Part shown: positions 24,398 through 32,441 of the stretch, one piece after another
Position numbering within the stretch: position 1 is the first letter of the stretch
Layout of the letters: the number at the start of each line of letters is the position of its first letter
IMG/VR virus record: IMGVR_UViG_3300043425_001190
Location: 1-64,000 of that record
Reading direction: 5' to 3' (one strand)
Source of the DNA: a virus
Length of the DNA stretch: 64,000 nucleotides
Made by a program: the position numbers and the translations under genes
Notes under the pieces: model-generated
The model's database searches: none
Seen by the model: only the letters and a program-made list of their open reading frames with translations
What the model was told of the DNA's origin: nothing

Positions 24398-24808
24398 ATG
24401 CCCACGGTCAAAAAAGACTCACACAAAGAACCACCCATTAGCCTAAACGCTATCCTGGTTTTGGGCCTGGCTGCCCGTGGGCAGTTTCACCCAAGTTACC
24501 TCCCGGATGAAGAGGATAACAAATGCTGGTTTGAACGTAACCGGAAATACCAAAGTTTCCACGAAGCGGTGTTTTGGTTGAAAGAAAACGGATATCTAAC
24601 TCCAGATATCACTGCCATTACCGAAAAGGGAACCCTGTTCCTACAGCTGTTCCTTGATCGGGCCACCCATATCCACCGTGATGTGTTGACCGAAACTCTG
24701 AACGCCAAGCTGATTAACGGTGCTGACAACTTAGCCGAGGGTTTCACCCGGTCGTCTCGAAACAGCTCAATGGTCCCAAACCCACCAGGCCCAGACGAGG
24801 AAGATTGA
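24398..24808 (+). CDS. Hypothetical protein, 136 aa
   Basis: Not recognised. It is helical, with possible winged-helix character around residues 45-75 (FHEAVFWLKENGYLTPDI). The tail is Ser/Pro/acidic and probably disordered. The ribosome site is CAGGATAA. Confidence 0.65.
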   Translation: MPTVKKDSHKEPPISLNAILVLGLAARGQFHPSYLPDEEDNKCWFERNRKYQSFHEAVFWLKENGYLTPDITAITEKGTLFLQLFLDRATHIHRDVLTETLNAKLINGADNLAEGFTRSSRNSSMVPNPPGPDEED

Positions 24809-24809
24809 A

Positions 24810-25199
24810 ATGAAGGTTAAAGACAACTTACTGTCCGTTGCTGAACTTTTCTCTGCTGAACAGGACTCGGTAGTTTTTACCCAGCAATTTAAAACCGAGT
24901 TAACTTCTGAAATGGGTGATGACAACTTCAGCTGGATATTCGACCACAACCACATTGTGACTGATGGTGGGTGGTTAATGCTGAACCGCCCTGATGTCTA
25001 TGATGAACTTTATAAGCGGAGTGGCGCAAACACTGACAACAGTCTTGAGACGATCCTTGAACAAGCCAACTTAACACCACCAAACCAAAGTGCAGTGAAG
25101 TTTATCAGGGCGTTAAAGGAACGGGTTCAAATTACTAATCTTGATATTGCCTTTCGCATCAAGCAATGGCTACGAGATAACAAAGATTTCGTTAAATAA
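24810..25199 (+). CDS. Hypothetical protein, 129 aa
   Basis: Not recognised. It starts directly after the preceding stop with GAGGAAG as ribosome site. It is predicted helical. It ends the plus-strand group before a terminator and the convergent signalling cassette. Confidence 0.65.
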   Translation: MKVKDNLLSVAELFSAEQDSVVFTQQFKTELTSEMGDDNFSWIFDHNHIVTDGGWLMLNRPDVYDELYKRSGANTDNSLETILEQANLTPPNQSAVKFIRALKERVQITNLDIAFRIKQWLRDNKDFVK

Positions 25200-25221
25200 C
25201 CGCTTTCGCCGGCAAATCAAC

Positions 25222-25250
25222 GAGGCCCAGGGACAGATTCCTTGGGCCTC
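25222..25250 (+). terminator. Terminator at convergent junction
   Basis: An 11-bp stem (GAGGCCCAGGG with CCTTGGGCCTC, one G-T pair) and a 7-nt loop, followed by AACTTT. It separates the plus-strand group from the minus-strand cassette and may work in both directions. Confidence 0.6.
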
Positions 25251-25254
25251 AACT

Positions 25255-25365
25255 TTATGCGGGTGTTTCACCATCTTTAGAAGACCAGTTGTTACCTTTA
25301 TCAACGGCTTCCATCATGGCCTCAGCCTGTTGCAACCCTGGGTCAACCGAAGTAGTAGTCATCAT
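25255..25365 (-). CDS. Small hypothetical protein, 36 aa
   Basis: MMTTTSVDPGLQQAEAMM is followed by a polar tail. Its ribosome site (TAGGAGAA) lies inside the last codons of the receiver-domain gene, and the stop lies just before the terminator, so it is placed as the third gene of the signalling cassette. Tiny size limits confidence. Confidence 0.45.
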   Translation of the reverse strand: MMTTTSVDPGLQQAEAMMEAVDKGNNWSSKDGETPA

Positions 25366-25367
25366 GG

Positions 25368-25805
25368 TTACTTTCTCCTACGAGCTTTTTCTTCAGATTT
25401 GTTTATATCCGATTTGGTCATCTCATTAGCGTTTAGTAACTCGATTAGTTTAGTCATCAAACTCATACCGAGTGATGTTGATTTATCCCAGATTTCTACG
25501 TCCATCGACAACAACGTTTTTCTTGAAGGATCGGCGGTACATATAGCCACTGCTGATGACATGCGTTTAAAATGGTCTTTTAGGCTATACCCATTTCCGT
25601 CTGGTAGTTCAACATCTAAAATCACGATATCAAAATACACATTTGAGGCTATAACCATTCTAGCTTCTGCTAACGATCTGGCCACTTCTATTTTGACTCC
25701 AGACCGTGCCAACGATCGTTGATAAAATAATATGGTCGCCTCTGAATCCTCGACCACCAGCATTGTCTTGCCAGATAGTAAAGGGCCTACATCGTGAGCG
25801 TTCAT
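25368..25805 (-). CDS. Stand-alone response-regulator receiver (REC) protein
   Basis: 145 residues. The receiver fold is complete: acidic pair Glu19-Asp20 (LVVEDS), phospho-acceptor Asp64 in VILDVELPDGNG, Thr90 (ICTAD) and Lys108 (WDKS). Thus it should be able to accept a phosphate. No output domain follows, only a Lys/Glu/Arg-rich tail of about 20 residues. It lies two bases downstream of the membrane protein gene on the same strand. A receiver in a lytic phage is unusual; it may tap a host kinase or act as a binding switch. Confidence 0.8.
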   Translation of the reverse strand: MNAHDVGPLLSGKTMLVVEDSEATILFYQRSLARSGVKIEVARSLAEARMVIASNVYFDIVILDVELPDGNGYSLKDHFKRMSSAVAICTADPSRKTLLSMDVEIWDKSTSLGMSLMTKLIELLNANEMTKSDINKSEEKARRRK

Positions 25806-25807
25806 TT

Positions 25808-26632
25808 TTATTTCTCGTTTGGTTCATCAACCTTACTGAACAAAGCCCCGATAAAACGCCTAGACCAGGAAACCTGGAGGGCTGATGCGTTTATCCGCTT
25901 TTCAATTTGGTTGCACTGGTTTCTGGAAGATTCGTCCCACTCTTCGCACATGGTGTTGTTTAGCTCTACAAATTCTTTTGGTGGGAATTCGGCGCAAGGA
26001 GAATCTGGGCAGACGTCCTCGCATGAAACATTGTCTGTGCTTGAAAACTGTAAGGAAACAAAACCAATTGGCTCTGGTGATTTGATGTTGCTGTCGTACA
26101 GAATTCTGTGCATAGCCACCACAACACCGGATTCATCAAACGAGGCTGCCAGTTGACCAACCTCAAGGCTGTCTCTAGTGATGGCGTGCCACCTTGTGTC
26201 TTTAATAACCTCGGCGGTATTTGGGTGTGCAGTGTAGATGAATGACACAGCCTCAGGAGTGGTACTGATTAGAACGCCTTTGCAGGAATTGCTGATACTG
26301 GTGCTACCCGGAGCGCATGATTCACTGTAGCACGACATCTTGGCAAGGGATTTCCCGTTAAAAAACGACTCACCGTTATGAAACATGAATACTAAAGCTC
26401 TTGATGCCTTGTGTCTTATCCGTAGCTCAATTAAAAGATCTCGTACAGCTGCGGATGCCGTATAATGGCGGTGGAAGTTTGGTTTTTTAGATGCCGCTTT
26501 TAAAGACGTGTGCATCTTCTTCGCAGCCAACTTCAAAACAAACGCTACGATTGTTATGATTATTCCGCCAATAATTTCACCAGCATGGGTAGCCAGGAAT
26601 GACATTGTTGACTCTGCTACTTGGCTTCCCAT
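25808..26632 (-). CDS. Membrane-anchored sensor-like protein (GAF-like)
   Basis: 274 residues. One transmembrane segment at about 17-36 (GEIIGGIIITIVAFVLKLAA) is followed by basic residues, placing the rest in the cytoplasm. The soluble part starts with AVRDLLIELRIRHKASRALV and FMFHNGESFFNG, a layout like GAF-type sensor domains; CEDVCPDSPC adds a cysteine-rich loop. No kinase motif (H-box or N/G boxes) is visible. It probably senses a small molecule or redox state. It is directly upstream of the receiver gene, suggesting a functional pair. Confidence 0.6.
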   Translation of the reverse strand: MGSQVAESTMSFLATHAGEIIGGIIITIVAFVLKLAAKKMHTSLKAASKKPNFHRHYTASAAVRDLLIELRIRHKASRALVFMFHNGESFFNGKSLAKMSCYSESCAPGSTSISNSCKGVLISTTPEAVSFIYTAHPNTAEVIKDTRWHAITRDSLEVGQLAASFDESGVVVAMHRILYDSNIKSPEPIGFVSLQFSSTDNVSCEDVCPDSPCAEFPPKEFVELNNTMCEEWDESSRNQCNQIEKRINASALQVSWSRRFIGALFSKVDEPNEK

Positions 26633-26716
26633 GATCTTTCCCTTTTAATGAACTTATTTAACTGAATGCTTGCGCGGTTATGTGTTGAAGCATATTTTAC
26701 TAAAAGTGGAGACAAC

Positions 26717-27115
26717 ATGGACATAAACGAAGATGTAACCCAGCCACCGCCACCATCAGAAACAGACGATGATGGTGGCGGCGATGGCGGTGGTGACGGA
26801 AATAATAACCCAATAACTCCTGAGTTATTTTGCCGGTATGTGTGGTGGTCAAACCTTGAAAAAACGGCAATAACCACCGGCACATGTGTTGGTTTGTCGC
26901 CAAACAAAAAGGTGGTGGTGATGGATCTGCCTGGCTCAACAGCTGTAGTTGGTGTAGACCATTTAATATCCAAAATACATTCACCACCACTGGAGGAAAA
27001 ACCAAAACCAACAGTTGTCATTGAAAAAACCGATACATCTGGGTGGTTCTTGATAGGTGGTATGTTTGCCATGTTGGCATACATGATCTACCTAGTAACT
27101 TCAAAAGTAGTCTAA
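26717..27115 (+). CDS. Tail-anchored membrane protein with acidic disordered N-terminus, 132 aa
   Basis: The N-terminus is Pro- then Asp/Gly-rich (PPPPSETDDDGGGDGGGDG). A single hydrophobic segment at the very C-terminus (WFLIGGMFAMLAYMIYLVTS) anchors it. It is divergent from the membrane sensor gene, with 84 nt between starts. Both being membrane proteins, a link is possible but unproven. The ribosome site is GTGGAGAC. Confidence 0.65.
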   Translation: MDINEDVTQPPPPSETDDDGGGDGGGDGNNNPITPELFCRYVWWSNLEKTAITTGTCVGLSPNKKVVVMDLPGSTAVVGVDHLISKIHSPPLEEKPKPTVVIEKTDTSGWFLIGGMFAMLAYMIYLVTSKVV

Positions 27116-27124
27116 GGAGATTAT

Positions 27125-28072
27125 ATGAGCGAAATCAACGAACCGTTAATTTTAGTAGATGCTTCTAACGTAGTATGGCAGGCTCTTCACTCTGTACGCG
27201 GCGAGTTAAAGAAAAACAAAACTCTTTGGGCTCAGCTGCCAAAGCCAGTCAAGATGTCTCAGCTATCAATAACCAGAAACAGTGTCATCGCCTTCTTCTT
27301 GGATGAGTTGTTTACCACCATTAACAGTTATAGTGATGGTCACAAGGTTCTGATCGCCCTGGATAGTAAACCAAGTTGGAGGTACAAGGTTGCCCCAGAT
27401 TATAAGGGCCACCGCAAAGAAATCAAGGACCGATTTGCCGAGGATATTGATATCGAAGACGTAATGGGCGTCTTCTCCGATATGTATGAACTATTGAAGC
27501 AATGTCCGTATTTCATCGTGGTGGCAGCCCCAACAGCCGAGGCCGACGATGTTATTGGTACAGTCGTATTGAACAACGACAGTAAGAACAACTTCATAAT
27601 GTCTTCTGACCGGGATTTCATGCAACTTGGCCATAAAGCCAGATTGGTGTCTAGGTACAAAGAGGATGGGTGTTCAAAGTTAGTATCAGAACTTGAGGCC
27701 GCTGTTATGCGTGAAAGAAAAATACTATCTGGCGACAGTGGCGACCACATCAAAGCGGTGGTACCAAAGGTCACCGGACCAAAGTTTGCCGAAAACGCAG
27801 TTACAGTGGAAAATGTCACCACATACGCTAACGGTCTTTTGACTGAACTGTGTAAGGTTCACCCGTTTGCTAGGGATTCTTTCATCAGAAACAAGATTTT
27901 AATCGATCTGTCAAAATCACCTCCAGCTATCAAGGCCACTATTCTACTAGAATATAACCTTCAACGGTCGAAATGGCGTCGTGATCTGTCGCCATTAGTG
28001 AAGTTCTTAAGAGAACAGAATCTTATAGGCCTTGGTCCAAAAGTGCAAAGGGTGATTAACAACCACCTCTAA
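27125..28072 (+). CDS. rnh: T4-type RNase H (5'-3' FEN-family exonuclease)
   Basis: 315 residues (T4 RNase H is 305). Family acidic motifs appear in order: LVDASNVVWQ, LDSKPSWRYKVAPDYKGHR, EADDVIGTV, SSDRDFMQL and GDSGDHIKAVVP. It removes RNA primers from the lagging strand. It has a strong ribosome site (AAGGAG). It leads the replication group with the primase-like gene. Confidence 0.85.
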   Translation: MSEINEPLILVDASNVVWQALHSVRGELKKNKTLWAQLPKPVKMSQLSITRNSVIAFFLDELFTTINSYSDGHKVLIALDSKPSWRYKVAPDYKGHRKEIKDRFAEDIDIEDVMGVFSDMYELLKQCPYFIVVAAPTAEADDVIGTVVLNNDSKNNFIMSSDRDFMQLGHKARLVSRYKEDGCSKLVSELEAAVMRERKILSGDSGDHIKAVVPKVTGPKFAENAVTVENVTTYANGLLTELCKVHPFARDSFIRNKILIDLSKSPPAIKATILLEYNLQRSKWRRDLSPLVKFLREQNLIGLGPKVQRVINNHL

Positions 28073-28122
28073 GTTTTTGTAAATGCGTTTATCACAACAC
28101 AACCACAAGAAGGAGACACATT

Positions 28123-28299
28123 ATGTCTGAAAATAAATCTGGTGACCTAATCCAGTGCACCAAATGCGGAACATACCGTTCAAAGAAAATCTCGGCATGC
28201 TTCACCTGCGCGGCCAGCGGTAAAAACAAAGAACCTCTCAAGGTCGCCCCTCGCAACGAATCAGTGACCAATGGTAAGACCCTCTTCAGAGAAGGTTGA
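28123..28299 (+). CDS. Small zinc-ribbon protein, 58 aa
   Basis: Two knuckles, CTKC near residue 12 and CFTC near residue 27, make a minimal zinc ribbon; the remainder is basic. AAGGAG precedes the ATG, and a strong terminator follows. Nucleic-acid or protein binding is likely. It is too short for standard gene callers with a 60-residue limit. Confidence 0.65.
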   Translation: MSENKSGDLIQCTKCGTYRSKKISACFTCAASGKNKEPLKVAPRNESVTNGKTLFREG

Positions 28300-28304
28300 T
28301 CCAA

Positions 28305-28333
28305 CGCCCCGGCTTGATGACTCAGCCGGGGTG
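28305..28333 (+). terminator. Rho-independent terminator
   Basis: A stem CGCCCCGGCT/AGCCGGGGTG (8 strict pairs plus GT/CG extension) with a 9-nt loop, followed by CTTTATATT. It separates the RNase H/zinc-ribbon transcript from the primase gene. Confidence 0.75.
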
Positions 28334-28361
28334 CTTTATATTATAGTAAAAAACGGGTTTT

Positions 28362-29594
28362 ATGGCAAGGTACGAATTAGCAATAATGAAGTTGGTAGCC
28401 GAGCGTTTCCACTCGAAATACCCTAATCTTCCCATGCGATATTCGTCATACCACGAGGCTTGGAATATGAGCTGCCCGGTATGCGGGGAGGGCAAATCTA
28501 TTGGTCAGAAGACACGTTTAAACGTGAAAGCTCGTGGTGAAGAAAACGATTCAATAGTGATATGTTATAACTCAGGATGTGAGTTATCACAACCAACAGA
28601 CCCGTTTGTGGCACTTGGTATTATGGAAGGACAGCCGGCCATTAAGATGAAAATGGAGCTAACCGGTAGGATTGTGGTAGATGAAGTCACCGGTGATAAG
28701 ATTTATAAAAGGAAAAGAATTTCGGTGGACCTACCACCAGGTACCATTATGATTACGCCGGCAGAAATTCATAAAGCGATTAGTGAAGATCCGTCGCAGG
28801 TTGAATACCTAAAGCCAATCTGTGCTGAGCTAACCAGGCGTAAAATCAACGAAGCTCCGTTCAGGCCCCCTCTGTATGTGGTGGTAAAAAAGGAGTGGGA
28901 CGAAAGGTCTGAGTATTGGAAAAACCGGTTCATCATACCATTCTACGGGATCATGCACAACCTAACCTGGTACCAGGGACGAACCATCGTAAAAGGTGAA
29001 GACCCGAAATACCGTGGTTGCACACAGAAGGCTGATGGTATCATCCTATATGGGCTTGAGAAACTACGGAACCCTAAGGCTATCACTCTGCTGGAAGGAC
29101 CAATAAACTCTTTCTTTGTGGCCAACGGGATAGCGTGTGGTAACTCATTCATTTCGGTTGAAGAGTTGGATTACCTCAGCAAGGAGTTTAATGTCAAACG
29201 CAACCAGATTATCTGGATCGGCGATAACTTCTTAATAGATACCACCGCACGGTCTAACCTGTTTAGGGCTTTGGACCTTGGTATGAGAATTTTCACGTGG
29301 AAAGGCATTGATGTAAAAGATGTCAATGACTACGTGATTAAAACCAACGACCTAACCACCTTTGCAAACATAGATTACCTACTGGAGAACAGTTTATGCG
29401 GGATGTCAGCGGAATGCGCCCTCAAGATAATGGGCATAACCAGAGAGTCGGTGAAAGCCGAGAAGATCGAGAGGAAGAAAATCTCCTCAGGAGCGTCCCA
29501 ACCATCCAACAGTATGTCGACGATATCACAGGCGGACAAAGCAAAAAATATCTTCGAAGCTTTAACTTCGAAAAATCGTTCAACACCTATATGA
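28362..29594 (+). CDS. DNA primase-like protein
   Basis: 410 residues. The N-terminal zinc-binding region has CPVCGEG (38-44) and, about 30 residues on, CYNSGC. The central TOPRIM-like segment contains ITLLEGPINSFFVA and later IWIGDN. This is the order in T4 gp61-type primases, which make RNA primers at the fork. The last 66 codons overlap the next gene in another frame. The ribosome site is weak (ACGGG). Confidence 0.65.
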   Translation: MARYELAIMKLVAERFHSKYPNLPMRYSSYHEAWNMSCPVCGEGKSIGQKTRLNVKARGEENDSIVICYNSGCELSQPTDPFVALGIMEGQPAIKMKMELTGRIVVDEVTGDKIYKRKRISVDLPPGTIMITPAEIHKAISEDPSQVEYLKPICAELTRRKINEAPFRPPLYVVVKKEWDERSEYWKNRFIIPFYGIMHNLTWYQGRTIVKGEDPKYRGCTQKADGIILYGLEKLRNPKAITLLEGPINSFFVANGIACGNSFISVEELDYLSKEFNVKRNQIIWIGDNFLIDTTARSNLFRALDLGMRIFTWKGIDVKDVNDYVIKTNDLTTFANIDYLLENSLCGMSAECALKIMGITRESVKAEKIERKKISSGASQPSNSMSTISQADKAKNIFEALTSKNRSTPI

Positions 29595-29713
29595 TTTTGA
29601 ATCGTCTGAGTGAGGTCAGGCCGGACAAATCGCTAGAGTTGATGCAAATATCATACCTCAAAGAAGCATCAAAAGAACAAATTTATAACCTGTTATGTGA
29701 GGCTTTCAAATGA
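29396..29713 (+). CDS. Possible clamp-loader small subunit (gp62-like), 105 aa
   Basis: It starts 199 bases inside the primase-like gene, in another frame, after a good ribosome site (GGAGAAC). The conserved-looking part is residues 36-105, with SFNTYMILNRLSEVRPDKSLELM resembling the short clamp-loader A subunits of T4-like marine phages, where a helix with N-R-x-L-S is followed by a Pro-Asp turn. The assignment is tentative. It sits next to replication genes and is coupled (ATGA) to the next gene. Confidence 0.45.
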   Translation: MRDVSGMRPQDNGHNQRVGESREDREEENLLRSVPTIQQYVDDITGGQSKKYLRSFNFEKSFNTYMILNRLSEVRPDKSLELMQISYLKEASKEQIYNLLCEAFK

Positions 29714-30273
29714 ACCTAGACGTTTTAGCAAAACTGCTACAGGCAACCGAAAACGATGATGGTTTCCTGGTCTGTAAAAAAGGTAAATTCTCTTTCCATA
29801 AAGGATCGTTGTTTAGCGGAACAGCGTTATGTGGTAAAAGGATACCGTTGGTGAGAGAACACAGGGTACAGGAACTCAGCAATAACCACATAGATGTGTA
29901 CATCGTTGAATCTCCAGTAGAATTTGTTGAAACAGAATTCATCACTTTATCCGGCCGATATGCTACCGTAGACAAGAGACAAGGTAGCCCATACACCGAA
30001 ATGGCTGTTTGGATATCATGCGACAAAGAATTTGTTGATACATTAACTGGTAGCATTGATGATTCTTGTTCGATGATTGAACAGACAAAATGGGCCGTCA
30101 AAAACTCCATGGCCGATGAATGCGTTGTGTGCGACGTTTCATCATCAATAGCTGTTGGCGGGTATAACAAAACCGTAAAGTTAACCGGTGGCCAACTTTA
30201 CGTTGTTGTTTATAGTACCGGTACCCCAAACCTTACTTTGGGGTTTGATGCGGCGTTTACCGAAGAATCTTAA
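29710..30273 (+). CDS. Hypothetical protein, paralogue of 30787-31293
   Basis: 187 residues. It shares with 30787-31293: SPVEFVETEFITLSGRY, a central WAVKNSMADECVVCDV segment, IAVGGYNKTVKLTGG, VVVYS and FDAAFTEE at the end. The family and function are unknown. The last codons contain a hairpin and overlap the opposite stop of the DUF1353 gene by four bases (TTAA). Confidence 0.7.
   Translation: MNLDVLAKLLQATENDDGFLVCKKGKFSFHKGSLFSGTALCGKRIPLVREHRVQELSNNHIDVYIVESPVEFVETEFITLSGRYATVDKRQGSPYTEMAVWISCDKEFVDTLTGSIDDSCSMIEQTKWAVKNSMADECVVCDVSSSIAVGGYNKTVKLTGGQLYVVVYSTGTPNLTLGFDAAFTEES
30223..30244. terminator. Coding-embedded hairpin at convergent junction
   Basis: An 8-bp stem ACCCCAAA/TTTGGGGT with a 6-nt loop, near the 3' end of the plus-strand gene. 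It lies 26 nt beyond the minus-strand DUF1353 stop. It may serve as bidirectional terminator. Confidence 0.45.
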
Positions 30274-30743
30274 TAACCAGCCTTTGCTAGCTCAGATGCC
30301 TCTAACGGTGTTAGAGGTGATTTTGCGTATACACCACCAAACATCCGTACGCTTCTATACACAGACAGCGATGTAAACAGACCAATTTTGTTTTTGCGCA
30401 TAGCCTGGTATAGCAGCTCATCGGCCTGTTCTCTAGTGCACAGACCTTTTTTACACAAAAGATAGCAAAAGTCATGTATGGCGTATGCTGACCATGCCGA
30501 CGGGTCCGTTGGGGTTATTACCCTCCAGAAAAAACGTGGTACACTACCTTCAAACCTGAATCCGTCTTCTATGGTTATCTCTGTTAGTATAACGTCTTTA
30601 CCGGTTCTTGATGTGACAACAAAAGAGTATTGACCGATAAGTTTCAATCTGTCATCTTCCTCGTTGAAAAGCACCGTGCATACCGGTTCTTTTTCCCAAT
30701 TAACGTTGACAATTTCGTCGTTAAACAGTAGTTTATTTGGCAT
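30270..30743 (-). CDS. DUF1353 family phage protein
   Basis: 157 residues with the DUF1353 core: GFRFEGSVPRFFWRVI, then SAYAIHDFCYLL, then EQADELLYQAMRK. This family occurs in many phages and prophages, often near tail or lysis genes; its activity is not established. It is a single minus-strand gene set between two paralogous plus-strand genes, diverging from one and converging on the other. Confidence 0.75.
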   Translation of the reverse strand: MPNKLLFNDEIVNVNWEKEPVCTVLFNEEDDRLKLIGQYSFVVTSRTGKDVILTEITIEDGFRFEGSVPRFFWRVITPTDPSAWSAYAIHDFCYLLCKKGLCTREQADELLYQAMRKNKIGLFTSLSVYRSVRMFGGVYAKSPLTPLEASELAKAGY

Positions 30744-30786
30744 GGTCTAACCTCTTTTCTTTTACCTAATACATTGGAGACAAAAC

Positions 30787-31293
30787 GTGAGTACCAGAAA
30801 GTTTGACGGGATGAAGCTTAACATAAACCAAATGTTGTTGACCAAAAACAACAACGCTCTAAAAAATTTACCGGTTGGCGGGTATGTTATACCTTCCCCG
30901 GTGGAGTTTATTAAAACCGAGTTCTTAATGATTTCTGGCCGTTATATGGCATCGTCTCCGTCCGATAGCGAGGATTTAGATTCTAAAAAATGTAGTACCG
31001 CGATGTGGTGTTTTAGTAGCATGCATGAGGCATACAGGCTGATTCACAGCGCCCCAGATGATAAACACGAAGCCACTAAGTGGATGGCTCAACATTCATT
31101 AGACGAAAACTGTGTATTCGCTGATATCACCGGCTCAAACATTGCTATAGGTGGATACAACAAAATGGTTGCGTTGAGCTTTCAAGCTTTCGTTCTTGTT
31201 GTTTACAGTAATAACCGTTGGTATAACAGTGACGGCACCGGTGAAGGTGCCGTCACTGTCAACTTTGATGCAGCGTTTAGTGAAGAGGATTAA
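30787..31293 (+). CDS. Hypothetical protein, paralogue of 29710-30273
   Basis: 168 residues, GTG start after TTGGAG. The same motifs as its paralogue: SPVEFIKTEFLMISGRY, WMAQHSLDENCVFADI, IAIGGYNKMVAL and FDAAFSEED. It carries a 14-bp perfect inverted repeat within its last codons and overlaps the stop of the convergent fibre gene by four bases. Function unknown; a virion or host-surface role would fit its place at the end of the structural block. Confidence 0.7.
   Translation: MSTRKFDGMKLNINQMLLTKNNNALKNLPVGGYVIPSPVEFIKTEFLMISGRYMASSPSDSEDLDSKKCSTAMWCFSSMHEAYRLIHSAPDDKHEATKWMAQHSLDENCVFADITGSNIAIGGYNKMVALSFQAFVLVVYSNNRWYNSDGTGEGAVTVNFDAAFSEED
31226..31259. terminator. 14-bp coding-embedded terminator hairpin
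   Basis: A perfect stem ACAGTGACGGCACC/GGTGCCGTCACTGT with a GGTGAA loop, encoding DGTGEGAVTV in the plus frame. On the minus strand it lies 31 nt after the last structural gene, so it probably ends the whole late operon. Confidence 0.6.
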
Positions 31294-32048
31294 ACGCGGT
31301 CGTAGTCAAAGTAGGTTTTGTCGCCGGTGGCCATGTTGATCGCCCAAGTGATGGTGGAACCGGAAAGGGTGAATCCGTTGCCTTCAGTGTAACGGATGCC
31401 ACCAAAGTAGCCAGCGATGGTGCCGGCGATCGGGGTGTATGCCAGGGTCTGGGTGGGGCTGCCGTTGGTGACGGTTGGGAATTCTCCGATCACACGAGCT
31501 GGGGGAACATAGACCTCGTAGCCCTTGCCAATGATCAGGTCATCAGTACCAACGATGCCGGTTCCGGTATCGTTCTTGACAACCCAGACCTGGTCAGCGT
31601 AGGTACCGGCTTCAACGGTGAACGATTTGCCACCAAGATCAACGCCGACAAGGGCGTCAGCCGAGCGGGTCCAAGAGCCACCATCAACGGCAGTGTAAAT
31701 GCCGTCGGCGGTGGATGTGGTTTGGCCAGCAACGAAAACTCGGTCTCCGGCGACGATCACTCGGCCATTGATGGTTTGACCAATGTTGGCCAGGGTGATG
31801 TTAACGGTGGAGACAGTGTCAACAGCGTTGAGGCCCGGTTTGGCCAGGGCGGCGAGCAGGCTGTTAACCTGACCTAGAGTGGCTGGCGAGGTGCTGTCGA
31901 CGGCGGCTTTCAGACCGATGAAGGTGGCGTTGTTGGCACCGGCGGTGAGGTCTAGGTCGACACCACCAAAGAAGTTCGCTTTGAAGAGTGAAGAACTGAG
32001 AGTGCCGTCAACTGAGGTACGGTCGAGGTCTACAGATTTGAGTGACAT
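31290..32048 (-). CDS. Fibre-like virion protein, 252 aa
   Basis: Beta-rich sequence, low in Cys and rich in Gly, Thr and Val, typical of phage fibre shafts. Residues 85-180 repeat a pattern seen in fibre/decoration modules (GDRVFVAGQTTSTADGIYT, GSWTRSADA). It has strong C/G-ending codon bias, so it is probably abundant. A late promoter (AATAAATA) lies 28 nt upstream. It is the last gene of the late block. Confidence 0.65.
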   Translation of the reverse strand: MSLKSVDLDRTSVDGTLSSSLFKANFFGGVDLDLTAGANNATFIGLKAAVDSTSPATLGQVNSLLAALAKPGLNAVDTVSTVNITLANIGQTINGRVIVAGDRVFVAGQTTSTADGIYTAVDGGSWTRSADALVGVDLGGKSFTVEAGTYADQVWVVKNDTGTGIVGTDDLIIGKGYEVYVPPARVIGEFPTVTNGSPTQTLAYTPIAGTIAGYFGGIRYTEGNGFTLSGSTITWAINMATGDKTYFDYDRV

Positions 32049-32075
32049 GGTTATGCTCCGTGTTGGGTGACAATC

Positions 32076-32083
32076 TATTTATT
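32076..32083 (-). promoter_or_regulatory. T4-like late promoter AATAAATA
   Basis: Seven of eight bases match the T4 late box TATAAATA. It overlaps the stop codon of 32082-32441 and lies 28 nt before the fibre-like gene. Confidence 0.55.
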
Positions 32084-32441
32084 ATACTGGGTTATGCCAA
32101 TAATTCAAATCGATTTTATCACCGTTGATGAAATTGTCTCTCCACGGTGACAAAAGCAACAGGTTTTGCCCAACAACAGACCACTTACCCGGCCCAACCT
32201 GTGGGATACTACTGAAGTATACCTCCATAGTATCAGCGATAGGGACGAAATCAAGCGGAATTTGGGTTTGTCCGGTGAGGAATGTGTGTTGTTGTTGATG
32301 ACCTTTATGGTCGCCAAGCCCGGTAAGAGCGTCTTGTACGTTGTTTTCTGGTACGTTGGCATCGGGCACAAACGACACAAGGTTTGCCTGCGTAGGTTGG
32401 TTGATCGTGACGACTGGTGGTTTTCCTGGGTGGAACGTCAT
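32082..32441 (-). CDS. Hypothetical virion-associated protein, 119 aa
   Basis: Beta-rich and Pro/Asn-rich, with no recognised domain. The start overlaps the upstream stop (TAATG), so it is co-translated with 32441-32875. Its position among fibre genes suggests a fibre-tip or attachment role. Confidence 0.6.
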   Translation of the reverse strand: MTFHPGKPPVVTINQPTQANLVSFVPDANVPENNVQDALTGLGDHKGHQQQHTFLTGQTQIPLDFVPIADTMEVYFSSIPQVGPGKWSVVGQNLLLLSPWRDNFINGDKIDLNYWHNPV

